Notes: a model not told the origin generated them from the letters alone. 64,000 nt of DNA from Hoylesella buccalis ATCC 35310 (GCF_025151385.1 NZ_CP102287.1:1674001-1738000); one strand, 5' to 3'; shown: positions 34,158 to 44,793, counted from the stretch's first letter. Translations and numbers: made by a program.

Positions 34158-36677
34158 TTATGAGGCGCAGCTTTCACACTCTTCCACCTCTAACGATTTA
34201 CTTCGGATATAGTAGATAGTTTTCACACCACAGTGCCAAGCCAAGGTGTACAGTCCCAACAGTTGCCGCATGGTATAATTATTGGTGATGTATAGGTTGA
34301 CACTTTGTGCTTGGTCAATGTGTTTCTGTCTTATTCCCGCCGCTCTCATGCTCCACGATTGGTCTATCAGGTATGCGCTTTTGTACACCCAATAGGTTTT
34401 ATCCGATAAGCTTGGAGCTACTCGAGGCAGCATGGCACCCTTCTTTTCTTCTAAGAAGAACCGTTTCATCACAGGGTCTACGCCTGCCGTGGTGGCTGCG
34501 ATGATGCTGGTACTGCTGGTGGGTGCGATGGCTAAGAGGTAGGCGTTGCGCATGCCCTGCTGACTTACTTTCTTGGCAAGTGCTTTCCATTGGGGCGATG
34601 TATATTGTCGCTTGGTGAAGTACTCGCCTGTTTGCCAGTCGCTACCCTCAAAGTATTTGTAGCTTCCCTTTTGCTTTGCAATGTCCGAACTGGCTTCAAT
34701 AGCCAGACGATTGATGCGCTCAAACACTTTGTCTACGAACGACAGATGCTCTTCGCTTTCCCATTTGATGCCCCTTATGGCCAGCGCATGATGATAACCA
34801 CTCACGCCCAAGCCAATGCTTCGATAGGTGCGATTGGTGATTTTTGCGAAAGGAAGAGGGTAAAAGTTCAGGTCTATCACATTGTCCAAGGCTCTTACCA
34901 CACTTGATACCACCTCCTTCATCTCTGTTTCGTCTTCCAGTTTCAGGTGTCCCAACGACAAACTGGCAAGGTTGCACACCACAAAGTCGCCTGGTTTCAC
35001 GGTTCTTACCACTACGGTGTCGCCCTCTTCGGTGCGTATCTCGTTTGACACTTCCTCTATCTGCGACATGTTTTGTGCTATCTCCGTGCAGAGGTTAGAG
35101 CAGTAAATGATGCCTTTGTGGTGGTTGGGGTTGGCTCTGTTCACCGTGTCTCTGTTAAAGGTGAAGGGAGTACCTGTCTCCACAGCCGACCGAAGGATAA
35201 GACGTACAATCTCTTTAATGGGCATGATGCGCCGAGAGATGGAGGTGTCTGCCACGCAATCCCAATAGCGTTTCTCCCATTCCTCACCATAATAGTCTTC
35301 CAAGTTATACCCTTTAGCGGTCATCACCTCATTGGGACAGAACATATACCAGTCTTGGTTGAGGTTTTCTTCCGCCATTTTCCAAAACAAATCGGGGTAA
35401 CAGATGGCGGGAAAAATGTCGTGTGCCTTCATCCTGTCATCGCCATTGTTGGTGCGAAGTTGTAGGAATTCGGGTAAATCCTTATGCCATACATCTAAAT
35501 ATACAGCCACCGCACCCTGTCTAACGCCTAACTGATCGACGGCAACGGCCGTGTCGTTTACTAATTTCATCCAACGAATAACGCCACCTGCGGCACCCTT
35601 GAAGCCTCTTATCCTGCCGCCAGCAGCGCGCACTTTACCAAAGTAGAGACCCATACCACCGCCAAACTTGCTCACTTGCGCAAAGTTGTCTATGCTTCGG
35701 TAAATGCCTTCCAAACTGTCGGGAACGGTATCAATGAAACAACTTGACAGTTGGTGAAACGGTTTGCGCGCATTGGAAAGGGTGGGGGTTGCCATGGTTA
35801 CTTGTAGCTTGCTCAGCATGTTGTAAAAGCGTTGCACCCACGTCATGCGGTCTTGCGGTTCATTCATCGCCAAATGCAAGGCTATTCCCAAGAACATTTC
35901 TTGCACACTCTCAATGGGACTGTTATCAAAATTACGAATCACATAGCGTTTGATGAGCAGTTCCAGTCCCGAGTAGTTGAGCAAGTGGTTGCGACTGGCA
36001 TCCATAAATATTGCCGCTTGTTCTATTTCGGCTTTGCTGTATTGTTGTAAGATATATGCGCCATATAGGTTTCTGTCTGTCAAGAACTTCATCTTGTCAT
36101 ACAGTGACATCAGTCCCTCACTGTCTTCAAAGCGTGCGATGCGTTTGTTGAGTTGGTAATTGAGCAGTCGGGCCGCAATGAATTCCCATTCAGGAGCCTC
36201 TTGTGTGGTAAGCTCTACTGCTGCCTTGATAAGTGCGTCCATGCGTTCAGTGGCGGTCATACCCGCCTTGCTGAAGCTGGCATACTTGTCAATGAGCAGC
36301 AATATACTATATTCTTTGTCTGTAAAGTCTGCGGCAATGTTTTTCAATACCTCTGTGATATGCTCGTCTTGCAAATCCTCGGCGATGCGTCTGTAGGTAC
36401 GGCGTATCTCGGTTCGCTGCCATCTGAACAGGATAAAACTCTTTGCTTCGGCGTAATAACCGTTTTTCATCAGCGCCTTTTCCACCTCATCCTGAATGCT
36501 CTCCACGTTTTGCTTGATGTGGTTGGTACAAACAATATCTTCTACCGATTGTACCATTTGGTAGATGGTGGCATCGTCTATCTCGTGTTTCGTACTGATA
36601 AAGCTCTTCTTAATGGCCGTAGCAATCTTCTCTTTGTCATATTGCTCAGTTGAGCCGTTACGCTTAGTAATATCCAT
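34158..36677 (-). CDS. nrdA: Class Ia ribonucleotide reductase large subunit
   Basis: 839-residue catalytic subunit that reduces ribonucleoside diphosphates. An N-terminal ATP-cone regulatory domain (about 1-95, MDITKRNGSTEQYDKEKI) precedes the R1 barrel. Recognisable parts are the active-site cysteine regions in QLSSCFIDT and FTFNRDTVNRANPNHHKGIIYCSNLCTEI, the LASLSLGHL region, and the C-terminal redox pair ECESCAS. It lies upstream of nrdB in the same direction, separated by a tandem-repeat gap. A -7 element (36720-36727) is 43 bp before the start. Confidence 0.95.
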   Translation of the reverse strand: MDITKRNGSTEQYDKEKIATAIKKSFISTKHEIDDATIYQMVQSVEDIVCTNHIKQNVESIQDEVEKALMKNGYYAEAKSFILFRWQRTEIRRTYRRIAEDLQDEHITEVLKNIAADFTDKEYSILLLIDKYASFSKAGMTATERMDALIKAAVELTTQEAPEWEFIAARLLNYQLNKRIARFEDSEGLMSLYDKMKFLTDRNLYGAYILQQYSKAEIEQAAIFMDASRNHLLNYSGLELLIKRYVIRNFDNSPIESVQEMFLGIALHLAMNEPQDRMTWVQRFYNMLSKLQVTMATPTLSNARKPFHQLSSCFIDTVPDSLEGIYRSIDNFAQVSKFGGGMGLYFGKVRAAGGRIRGFKGAAGGVIRWMKLVNDTAVAVDQLGVRQGAVAVYLDVWHKDLPEFLQLRTNNGDDRMKAHDIFPAICYPDLFWKMAEENLNQDWYMFCPNEVMTAKGYNLEDYYGEEWEKRYWDCVADTSISRRIMPIKEIVRLILRSAVETGTPFTFNRDTVNRANPNHHKGIIYCSNLCTEIAQNMSQIEEVSNEIRTEEGDTVVVRTVKPGDFVVCNLASLSLGHLKLEDETEMKEVVSSVVRALDNVIDLNFYPLPFAKITNRTYRSIGLGVSGYHHALAIRGIKWESEEHLSFVDKVFERINRLAIEASSDIAKQKGSYKYFEGSDWQTGEYFTKRQYTSPQWKALAKKVSQQGMRNAYLLAIAPTSSTSIIAATTAGVDPVMKRFFLEEKKGAMLPRVAPSLSDKTYWVYKSAYLIDQSWSMRAAGIRQKHIDQAQSVNLYITNNYTMRQLLGLYTLAWHCGVKTIYYIRSKSLEVEECESCAS

Positions 36678-36719
36678 TGATTTTTATAATAAGAAGTAAG
36701 AGTTGTAATGTTGTTTCTG

Positions 36720-36727
36720 CAAAGTTA
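36720..36727 (-). promoter_or_regulatory. -7 promoter element of nrdA
   Basis: On the minus strand TAACTTTG (TAnnTTTG), 43 bp before the nrdA start. Confidence 0.5.
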
Positions 36728-36777
36728 ATGAAATGCGTTAGAACAAAAAATTATATCTTGTACTTTTTACGAGGGGG

Positions 36778-36964
36778 GCACGATTATTCGCCGTGCTCAT
36801 CAACTCCTCATCACAGTTTAGCTAACACTCTAAGAAAAGGAACGCTGTGAGAGATTACGCTTTAATTCATTTTCATAGTGAAGCCACCACCTGGAGCCAG
36901 GTGCACGGTGAGCTGTTTGTTGGATGGGATGCAGATGGTTTTCTTCACATAATCTTGCGCGAAC
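36778..36964. repeat. 187-bp duplication of the GH97 3' region (copy B, parental)
   Basis: Includes the last 34 codons of the intact GH97 gene and 84 bp beyond its stop, and matches 32747-32933. Its outer part (36780-36818) is also similar to 23163-23201. Confidence 0.92.
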
Positions 36965-38841
36965 TTGGTGGCATTGGCGCCATCAAAATAGGCTTCCGCA
37001 CGGGTAGGAATGTCACCCAACGGAGATAGGTCGATTGTGAGGTCGCGGGCTGTCCAATTGTTGATAACGCCAACATACCAGGTATTACCGCTTCGGCGCG
37101 CCATGGCCACATACTCACCCACCTTGCTGGTCAAGGCTACTGATTGATCCCATACCACAGGAATCTTGGCAATGAATTCTGTACATTCGGGTTCTTCTTC
37201 GTAATGTGTCGGACTGTCACAAAGCATGTTGAGCGGAGAGAAGAATATGGTGTACATGGCCAACTGATGACAGCGGGTTCCCTGACTCATGGGGTTGCTG
37301 TTAGAGGGATGAAAAGTTTCCTTGGTACTGTTCAACATGGCACCCTGCGTGTAGTCCATCTGCCCGGCCAGCATACGGATGAATGGGATTTGTACGTCAT
37401 ATTGCACTTGATTGTAGGATTCCAGGGACGACCATTTGGTGTTCTCTTGTCCCTTAACACCTTCAAAGTTGATGACGTTCGGATAAGTTCTTTGCAGTCC
37501 TGTGGGTTTGAAGACTCCGTGAAAATCCACCAGCATACGATATTTCGCAGCCATTCGGGCAGCGTCGTAGAGAAAATTGACACAGGCTGCATCGTCGCGA
37601 TCCATGAAATCAATCTTGAATCCTTTGACACCCATGTCACTGTAATGGCGGCAAACTCGCTCCATGTCGCGTGCAAATGCATAATAGCCTGCCCACAGAA
37701 TAATGCCTACATTCTTCTGTTTTCCATAATCAACAATGCCCTTCAAATCTATTTCGGGTACCACTTGGAAGAGGTCTGCCTGCAGATTGACGGCCCACCC
37801 TTCGTCCAAAATCACATACTCGATGCCATGCTTGCTGGCAAAATCTATATAGGCCTTGTAGGTTTGCGTATTAACGCCAGCCTTGAACGGCACCTTATAT
37901 AGTCCCCAGTCGTTCCACCAATCCCATGCTACCTTACCAGGTTTAATCCACTCTGTGGAAGAAATCCGTGATGGGGAGGCCAGGCGATACACCATGTCAT
38001 TGTCCAGAAGTTGGCGATCATCCGTAGACACATTGATGATGCGCCATGGGAATTGTTGTTTCGCCGTGGCCTTGACAAGGTAGTTTTCGCGACTTTTCAC
38101 AAAGAGTTGCAGCTTGTTATGGCCTTCTTGCCTAACTTCTTTGGGGTATTTGGCAAAGACACCACGCAGGGCATGGCCCTCCGTGCGATTGACGTACATG
38201 CCGGGATAGTTCTCCAAATCGGCCTCGGTCACGCAAATTTTCACGCCATGGTCAGCTTCCACCAAGATAGGCAAGAACGCTAACTTATCCGTTTTGAGTT
38301 GAGAGAGGTGTCCCTGGGTATAAGTACTTTCGAAAGAATTGTTGAATTGGTTTTCAAAACTGCCGTTAGGACTTGTATAAGGTACTAGGGACGACCAATC
38401 CTTGGCAAAGTTGAACTCGGCCTTTTCGTCCTTGACGATAATCTCTTTCTTCCGATCAGAAACGAACCTGTAGGCTACACCCTCATCGTATGCTCGAAAT
38501 ATTAAGGTGAATCCTTGTCTGAATTTCAATGCCAATTGGTTATAATGATCCTCAACAACCTTCTTTTTGTAAAACAAGGCGTTGATGGTTCCATGGCTCA
38601 TAGTGGTCTTTACAGACTGTACAGAAGCGTTTTCGCCAAACGATTTTCCTTGATCAAGGGTCAGGGCTATTTGGGATGGAGCAATGAGTTGTTGCCCATC
38701 GAGCGACAGGGAGTAGGTAAGATTCTTGTCGTTATTCACTATAACGATAAGTTTACCATTGGGCGAAACCAATTTATACTGTTTCGCATTGATTCCCAGT
38801 GTGATTAATGGGAACAACAGCAGGAGTAATGATTTTTTCAT
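36862..38841 (-). CDS. GH97 alpha-glycosidase, retaining type (alpha-galactosidase-like)
   Basis: 659-residue exported glycoside hydrolase (signal peptide to about residue 19). It has the GH97 N-terminal beta-sandwich (about 20-290), then the barrel, where VILDEGWAVNL and GFKIDFMDRDD are conserved, and a C-terminal beta domain. D411 in KIDF and E466 in GVKGQENTKWS are 55 residues apart, the same spacing as the nucleophile D415 and acid/base E470 of the retaining BtGH97b enzyme. This points away from the inverting SusB type and toward alpha-galactosidase or a related activity. Substrate is inferred. A -7 element (38866-38873) lies 25 bp upstream. Confidence 0.87.
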   Translation of the reverse strand: MKKSLLLLLFPLITLGINAKQYKLVSPNGKLIVIVNNDKNLTYSLSLDGQQLIAPSQIALTLDQGKSFGENASVQSVKTTMSHGTINALFYKKKVVEDHYNQLALKFRQGFTLIFRAYDEGVAYRFVSDRKKEIIVKDEKAEFNFAKDWSSLVPYTSPNGSFENQFNNSFESTYTQGHLSQLKTDKLAFLPILVEADHGVKICVTEADLENYPGMYVNRTEGHALRGVFAKYPKEVRQEGHNKLQLFVKSRENYLVKATAKQQFPWRIINVSTDDRQLLDNDMVYRLASPSRISSTEWIKPGKVAWDWWNDWGLYKVPFKAGVNTQTYKAYIDFASKHGIEYVILDEGWAVNLQADLFQVVPEIDLKGIVDYGKQKNVGIILWAGYYAFARDMERVCRHYSDMGVKGFKIDFMDRDDAACVNFLYDAARMAAKYRMLVDFHGVFKPTGLQRTYPNVINFEGVKGQENTKWSSLESYNQVQYDVQIPFIRMLAGQMDYTQGAMLNSTKETFHPSNSNPMSQGTRCHQLAMYTIFFSPLNMLCDSPTHYEEEPECTEFIAKIPVVWDQSVALTSKVGEYVAMARRSGNTWYVGVINNWTARDLTIDLSPLGDIPTRAEAYFDGANATKFAQDYVKKTICIPSNKQLTVHLAPGGGFTMKMN

Positions 38842-38865
38842 GTGATAGATATTAGCATGTTTTCA

Positions 38866-38873
38866 CAAAGATA
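38866..38873 (-). promoter_or_regulatory. -7 promoter element of the GH97 gene
   Basis: On the minus strand TATCTTTG, 25 bp before the start codon. Confidence 0.6.
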
Positions 38874-39065
38874 GCGAAAAAACTTCATCCGCGAATCATA
38901 CGAATAAATATTTTTCTCTCGATTGACACAAATAAGTAAAATTTCAAGAGAGCGTAATCGCCTGGATGTGTTCATGATAGCATGCTCGACACATGCCACC
39001 AGACTTTGTCTGCTTCGTGCCTGTCCTATAGCCGCATCGACGACAGCAATAGCGATGACCTCACG

Positions 39066-39944
39066 TCATCGCTTCTGAAATACACGAACATAATCAACTT
39101 CCATCGTAAGCGGCAACAAACTGTTATCTACCCCTTTCTGACCACCCCATTGGCCACCCCAAGCCAAGTTGAGAATGATATAAAAAGGCTGATCGAAAGG
39201 CCAAGAATCCCTACCCGTTCCGTCATTCTGATAGGAAAGGATTTTTTGGCCATCCACATAAAATGTCATCTCATGGGCTGTCCACTCCATGGCATAGACA
39301 TGAAAGTCAGCAGCCTGCTCGATAGTCACATAACCATGTTCGATTGGCGTGCCACCATTGTTGTATTTGTTACAGTGAATGGTTGAATAAATCACGTTGG
39401 GCGTATGCCCCACTGCCTCCATGATATCAATTTCTCCGTTACCTGGCCACGGACCATCTTTGACAGGCATCATCCAAAAGGCTGGCCACGTACCGCGCCC
39501 TTCTGGCAGTTTGATGCGCGCTTCGATGTAACCGTATTGCCAACCCGAATGTCGTTTAGCATACACACGCCCCGACAAAAACTGGTCACCTTCCTGTCGG
39601 AGGTTAATTTTCAAGGTACCATCAGACACTTGGGTCACTTTTCCGTCGTTCACATAAGTCTGCAACTCTTGATTCACCCACCCAGCTGGCTTCAACTCAT
39701 GCATCCAATCCTTCCGAAGTGCTGTGCCATTAAACTCATCGTGCCACACCAGTTTGTAATCCTTTGGAGCAGTGATTTTGTAACCCTTTGGAGCGTGGAT
39801 GCGGGATTTAGCTTTGTTTTTCTGATTAATTACCATCTGGTCTGATGCCCCCACAACAGCACGATTATTCACACAAACAGGGTGCGAAGCCCACATGGGT
39901 AATGCCATCAACAACGAAAAGAAAAAAGGTAAATTACACTTCAT
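39066..39944 (-). CDS. GH16 beta-glucanase (laminarinase/lichenase type)
   Basis: 292-residue secreted enzyme with a signal peptide (ending MWASHP). The GH16 catalytic motif is GEIDIMEAVGH, with nucleophile E171, D173 and acid/base E176. Upstream sequence includes LVWHDEFNGT and SGWQYGYIEARIKLPEG, and downstream FYVDGQKILSYQND, all usual for bacterial endo-beta-1,3(4)-glucanases. The segment PKGYKITAPKDYK before the domain contains a short internal duplication. It lies next to GH97 on the same strand and faces a divergent susC, so it may serve that SusCD pair. The exact beta-glucan is unknown. Confidence 0.9.
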   Translation of the reverse strand: MKCNLPFFFSLLMALPMWASHPVCVNNRAVVGASDQMVINQKNKAKSRIHAPKGYKITAPKDYKLVWHDEFNGTALRKDWMHELKPAGWVNQELQTYVNDGKVTQVSDGTLKINLRQEGDQFLSGRVYAKRHSGWQYGYIEARIKLPEGRGTWPAFWMMPVKDGPWPGNGEIDIMEAVGHTPNVIYSTIHCNKYNNGGTPIEHGYVTIEQAADFHVYAMEWTAHEMTFYVDGQKILSYQNDGTGRDSWPFDQPFYIILNLAWGGQWGGQKGVDNSLLPLTMEVDYVRVFQKR

Positions 39945-40013
39945 GATGATTTCTGATTTATAAAATCATAGATTCCTGCTCAACAAAAAGTTAAAGCTAT
40001 GCCCTTGCATATT

Positions 40014-40045
40014 GCTACAACGGATAAACCAAGTAAATATTATAT
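40014..40045. repeat. 32-bp direct repeat bracketing the AT-rich susCD block (left)
   Basis: Begins GCTACAACGGATAAACC and is identical over 32 bp to 46637-46668, in the same orientation. Confidence 0.92.
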
Positions 40046-40241
40046 AAACCAAGAATGGGATAATCAGGGCGCCGCTAGGAGGTGGATCCCATGTTACTTA
40101 CATTATATGTCAAATATTATTGTAAATTTTTATACTAAAACTTATCCTCTCTACCAACGAATAACGGATAGAATGTGTTAATTTTTGATAATGTTATTTA
40201 TTTTTATCGACTTCACTGATTAACTATGAAATAAATTAATA

Positions 40242-40249
40242 TATCTTTG
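40242..40249 (+). promoter_or_regulatory. -7 promoter element of the interrupted susC
   Basis: TATCTTTG, 51 bp before the susC start; the -33 box is unclear. Confidence 0.55.
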
Positions 40250-43241
40250 CTAACATATCTTTACAATAAATTTTATTTCAACTATAACAATTTAATATTA
40301 TGAGTAAGTTATTAACCTTTTTATTACAAGCCAGGAATGTTGCACGTGGCGTATGTATAGCAGGAATCTTTTCACTATACGCTTCATCAGTATTCGCTGG
40401 ATCAGCATTTTCATCATTGCCAAATCATAAACAGTTGTTGTTGAGACAAACGGATACTAAAACAATTCAAGGCTCAGTTCAAGATAAAAATCATGAGCCT
40501 ATTATTGGTGCAACTGTAATACCAAAAGATGGGGGTGGTGGAGTAGTAACAGATGTTAATGGACATTTTATTATTAAGATAAAGACTGAACAAGATAAAT
40601 TAACATTCTCTTACATGGGATATTCTCCCGTAGAAGTAGATGTTACTGGGAAAACCAACATTGAAGTCACTCTTTTTGAAGATGTTGTAAGCCTACAGGA
40701 TGTAGTAGTAGTAGGATATAACACAGTAAAGCGCGGTCAGATTACAGGTTCTATTGATATGGTAAAAGGAGACCGCATAGCCCAACAAACTTCTGCTACG
40801 CTGGAGGATCGTTTGCAAGGGAAGATATCAGGATTAATGATTTCTACAGGTTCAGGTCAACCAGGTACAGATGATGTAAAAATCAGAATTCGTGGTACAG
40901 GATCCATTAATGGTTCAAATACTCCATTATATATTTTAGATGGTGTCATGATTGAAGCTGGTCAGTTTTCCTCTCTAAATAGTGATGACATTCTTGATAT
41001 TCAAGTTTTGAAAGATGCTTCTGCAACAGCCATTTACGGTTCACGAGGAGCTAATGGCGTAATTGTTGTCACAACTAAAAAAGGCATGGAAGGTAAGACT
41101 CAAATTAGTTACAATCTTAAATTAGGAGCTGCTATGCTACGCAAACCTAAAAGCAGGATGATGACTGGGGCAGAGAATATTCTTTATCAAAGTTACTGTG
41201 TTGCTCAAAATCCTAACTCAAAATCTTTCCCGTTGATGAGACTATTGGGATTAGAACAAAAAAAAGCAGCTGGCACTATTACATCTACAGAACTTGCAGA
41301 ACTCAACGCGGGCTCAGAAAGACTGGCTACAGCACGGTCTACAGATACTGACTTTATAGATGAAATGACACATACAGGCTTACAAATAGATCATAGCCTA
41401 ACCTTATCTGGTGGAACAGAAAAAACGAAATTCTTTCTTTCGGGCTCTCTCTTAGATCAAGAAGGTTCTCTCATCGGATCTAAACTGAAACGTTATTCTG
41501 CACGTTTTAATATAAATCATCAAGTCAATAAAATCATAGATTTCGGCATCAATTCAAGTGTAGGCTATACCGACTCTCATTTTGCAGATCCATCCACTGG
41601 TGATGGAAGAATAGGTTGGACTAATCCATGGTTTACTTCTCTTTTAGCTTATCCTTACGAAAATCCAGATACGTGGTTTAATGGTGACAATCCTACTTTA
41701 ATAACAAAATATTTTAACAGAGAGAAAGGTCTTCTTCGATTACTTGGATCTGCTTTTATGAATATTCGCATCACGGACTGGCTCAAGTTTAAAACAAATT
41801 TCGGTATTGATTATTACAATAGGAAGTCAATGACTTCATTAGATCGAAGACATCCAAAATCTGCGAGCAACAATGGATATCTCAGACAAAGTACGTCTGA
41901 CACTCGACGCTACACTTGGACAAATACATTGAATTTTAATCAAACATTTCAAGATATTCATTCTGTAGCTGGGGTTGCTGGTATAGAACTATTCGATGGC
42001 ACTTTCTCCAGATTTCATCAACAAGGTTTCGATTTAGACGAGTTTATGACTAATACACCTGCTGGAATTGGAGATAAAACAGGAACCTCAAAAAATCCTC
42101 CTCGAATTGGCGGTGACAAAACTCACAGCAATTTGCTCTCTTATTTTACACAATGGAACTATACTTATGATAATCGTTACAATGTTTCTGCAAGTTTACG
42201 CTATGATGAATCTTCTAAATTTGTGAAGAGTAATAAAGGAGCCTTATTTTGGTCGTTGGGAGCTGCTTGGGATATAGCTAACGAGAAGTTTGCAGAAGAT
42301 TATCAATTCCTGAATCAACTAAAGTTACGTACAAGTTATGGCACAACTGGCAATCAGGATGGTATTGCGGACTTTAGCGCATTTGATGGATACAATAAAG
42401 TAAGTTATAATGGAAAGCCAGGTTATACCAATAACGAATTGGGCAATCCAGATTTGAAATGGGAAACATCTGCACAATTTGATTTGGGGTTAGATTTTCG
42501 AATGTTTAGTAATCGGATAAATGGCACCATCGATTTTTACCATAAATCTACTAAAGACTTACTAATGTGGAAAAAGATTTCACAGTTGTCAGGATCTACT
42601 CAAATTCAGACAAATGCAGGTTCGATCTTAAACCAAGGTGTAGAATTTGCAATGAATGGAGTACCCGTAAGAACCAAAGATTTTGAATGGAGTGTTAGTG
42701 CAAATATCACCTATAATAAAAATAAAATTACTGACTTAGGAACTTGGGCAAATAAAGACAACAAATTTATAGATGGAGATGTTCTTTATGAGATTGGGAA
42801 GTCATTAGGAACCTGGTGTATGGTTGAGTGGGCTGGCGTAAATCCCAAAACGGGTGAAGTGTGGTTCTACGATCAAAAAGGTGGAAAAACAGAAGATATT
42901 TCAGCTGCGCCTGCTGTGGATAAATTTAAATCTTCAGAAGTACCGTGGTTCGGAGGTTTTAACACAAGTTTATCCTATAAGGGATTATCGTTGACAGCAC
43001 AATTTACTTATGCACTCAATTACTACATCATGAATTCAAGTCGTTGGTATTTGGATAACCATAATTTCAATGGAAATAAGCCTGCTTATATGCTTGACAT
43101 GTGGAAAAAACCAGATGATATCACTAACGTCCCCAGATTCGATGCTAAAAATAATCCGAGTCCTTGGGCTTCACAATTCTTAGAAGATGCTTCTTTCTTG
43201 AAATTTAAAATGTTGCGACTTGCCTACACACCTTCTCGTAT

Positions 43242-43250
43242 ACTGATGAA
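43242..43250 (+). repeat. 9-bp target duplication of the IS4 element (left)
   Basis: ACTGATGAA, repeated exactly at 44609-44617 on the other side of the element. Confidence 0.95.
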
Positions 43251-44608
43251 CACTACTGTCCACGAAAACCCTTTAACATTTCAAAAAGTAACAAATTGAT
43301 AGTTACCCATCAAAATTGAGGCAGAGCTGCAGGTTTTTTCCTTCAGTAAATTCTTCCTCTTTCTGTTCAATGAGCAAGTCACACAATGGCATTTTTGTCA
43401 ACAATGCCGTGCTTAAAATTCTTAGAACATCATAGGTTTGAAGCTTTAGCCCCATACATTCTTGTACGATAACGACAAGACAATATGCAATGATAGCTGC
43501 ATAGATTTGTATTTTTACAGCATTCTCCGAGGTTCCATAAAACTCTTTGATGCGCAGATGTTGCTTCAGCCATTTGAAGAACAGTTCTACTCTCCATCTG
43601 TATTTGTAAAGCATAGCAACCTGTTCCGCTGTAATTTCAAAATTGTTCGTGTAAAATACAAATGTCCTATTACCATCATAGTCATAGAATACCACTCGTC
43701 GAAGTTTATTTGGATATTGCTTCTTAGTCTTGTATCCCTTGAAACGTATAATTTGGTCAGCCATAATTCCAGATGAAGGGTTGTTGTATTCTTTATCCTC
43801 TATGACCTCAAACGGCATTTTATGCTTCTCTCTCACGACAAAGTAAGCTTCTGCTCCTTCTATTATATAAAGTTTCCTAGTTGCCATATACGCTCTGTCA
43901 AATATATAGAAACTCTCTTTCTCATAGGGAATTAGCTCCATCACTTGAGAATCGTGAACTGAAGCGTCTGTAATGACAGAAAATGTCGGAATGTCTGTCT
44001 TCACGTCATACAGTTCATGCAATTTCACTCCTCCTTTCCCATGATGCAGTTTAGTCCACCAGTATACAGAAAGGCACAATGATATTGTTGAGGAGTCAAA
44101 CGCATAGACATTGTTCGATATGAAGAAGTCCTTGACGACTCCTCGTTTCTCTCTTGCTATGGAAACCATCTTGTCTGCAAACTCTTGGAATATCTTGACT
44201 TCGCGTATTTCATTGGCCTTGCTCAAATTGCTTCTACTGACATTCTTTCCAAAACCAAGATGGTGGAACGCTGACTTGAACGGAGTGATGGTTACAATAA
44301 GGTCTCGTAATCCCTCACGATTAGACAACTGACCAAATAGAAGAACCATCAGATGATTCCAACAAGTGAAACTCTTCACATATTTATTACCTTCATACTT
44401 TTTTATCAACCATTTGAAATGGTCTGTCGGCAGAAAGTCGCACAGCTGTGAAAATACGTATCGACCTTTGTTCATAAGTATCTGCTTTCAAATTGTAATT
44501 TGTGGCAAAGATACTCTTTTCAAAAGTAGGGAGTCTATTTTATCTCCTACAAGCTTGTATTTATAGGCGTTTCAAGAGATTATTAAAAGATTTTCGTGGA
44601 CAGTAGTG
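43251..44608 (-). mobile_element. IS4-family insertion sequence, complete
   Basis: 1358-bp element with terminal inverted repeats starting CACTACTGTCCACGAAAA (left, and complement of right) and a perfect 9-bp target duplication. It is inserted antisense in susC. One intact transposase gene covers most of its length. Confidence 0.95.
43303..44475 (-). CDS. IS4-family transposase
   Basis: 390-residue DDE transposase. Catalytic acids are in NVYAFDSSTISLCL, in YIFDRAYMATRKLY and in the IS4 signature Y-x2-R-x3-E-x6-K, seen as YRWRVELFFKWLK. The N-terminal part (DHFKWLIKKYEGNKYVKSF) is the DUF4372-like domain of this IS4 group. The gene is uninterrupted and the IS ends are intact, so the element may still be active. 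Confidence 0.93.
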   Translation of the reverse strand: MNKGRYVFSQLCDFLPTDHFKWLIKKYEGNKYVKSFTCWNHLMVLLFGQLSNREGLRDLIVTITPFKSAFHHLGFGKNVSRSNLSKANEIREVKIFQEFADKMVSIAREKRGVVKDFFISNNVYAFDSSTISLCLSVYWWTKLHHGKGGVKLHELYDVKTDIPTFSVITDASVHDSQVMELIPYEKESFYIFDRAYMATRKLYIIEGAEAYFVVREKHKMPFEVIEDKEYNNPSSGIMADQIIRFKGYKTKKQYPNKLRRVVFYDYDGNRTFVFYTNNFEITAEQVAMLYKYRWRVELFFKWLKQHLRIKEFYGTSENAVKIQIYAAIIAYCLVVIVQECMGLKLQTYDVLRILSTALLTKMPLCDLLIEQKEEEFTEGKNLQLCLNFDG

Positions 44609-44617
44609 ACTGATGAA
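44609..44617 (+). repeat. 9-bp target duplication of the IS4 element (right)
   Basis: ACTGATGAA, identical to 43242-43250. Confidence 0.95.
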
Positions 44618-44793
44618 CAAGATGAAGTTTGTAAAATCAATGACAGTGTATCTGCAAGGAGAAAATTTAGCTACATTTACTTCCTACCGTGGACAAGATC
44701 CTGAAGTAACTGGTGATACTGATTACATGACTTATCCATTACCTATTAATGTCACTTTTGGTCTAAACCTTAACTTCTAAAATACATATTCAA

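Larger units (their letters stand above)
39945..40299. other. 355-bp divergent intergenic region
   Basis: Lies between the GH16 gene and the AT-rich susC. It contains a 32-bp direct repeat (40014-40045) also found at 46637-46668, an AT-rich tract, and the susC -7 element. No coding sequence is recognised. Confidence 0.6.
40300..44780 (+). pseudogene. SusC/RagA-family TonB-dependent receptor, disrupted by an IS4 element
   Basis: Removing bases 43251-44617 (the IS plus one target copy) restores a single frame of 1037 residues. Its features are a signal peptide, a carboxypeptidase-regulatory-like domain (IQGSVQDKNHEPIIGATV), DVVVVGYNTVKRGQITGS, VLKDASATAIYGSRGANG and a C-terminal strand ending NVTFGLNLNF. 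As it stands the frame ends at 43299 with 16 IS-derived residues (TTVHENPLTFQKVTN and the stop). The last 54 native residues, including the final aromatic strand needed for outer-membrane assembly, are cut off. AT-rich codon use differs strongly from the neighbouring loci. Confidence 0.94.
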
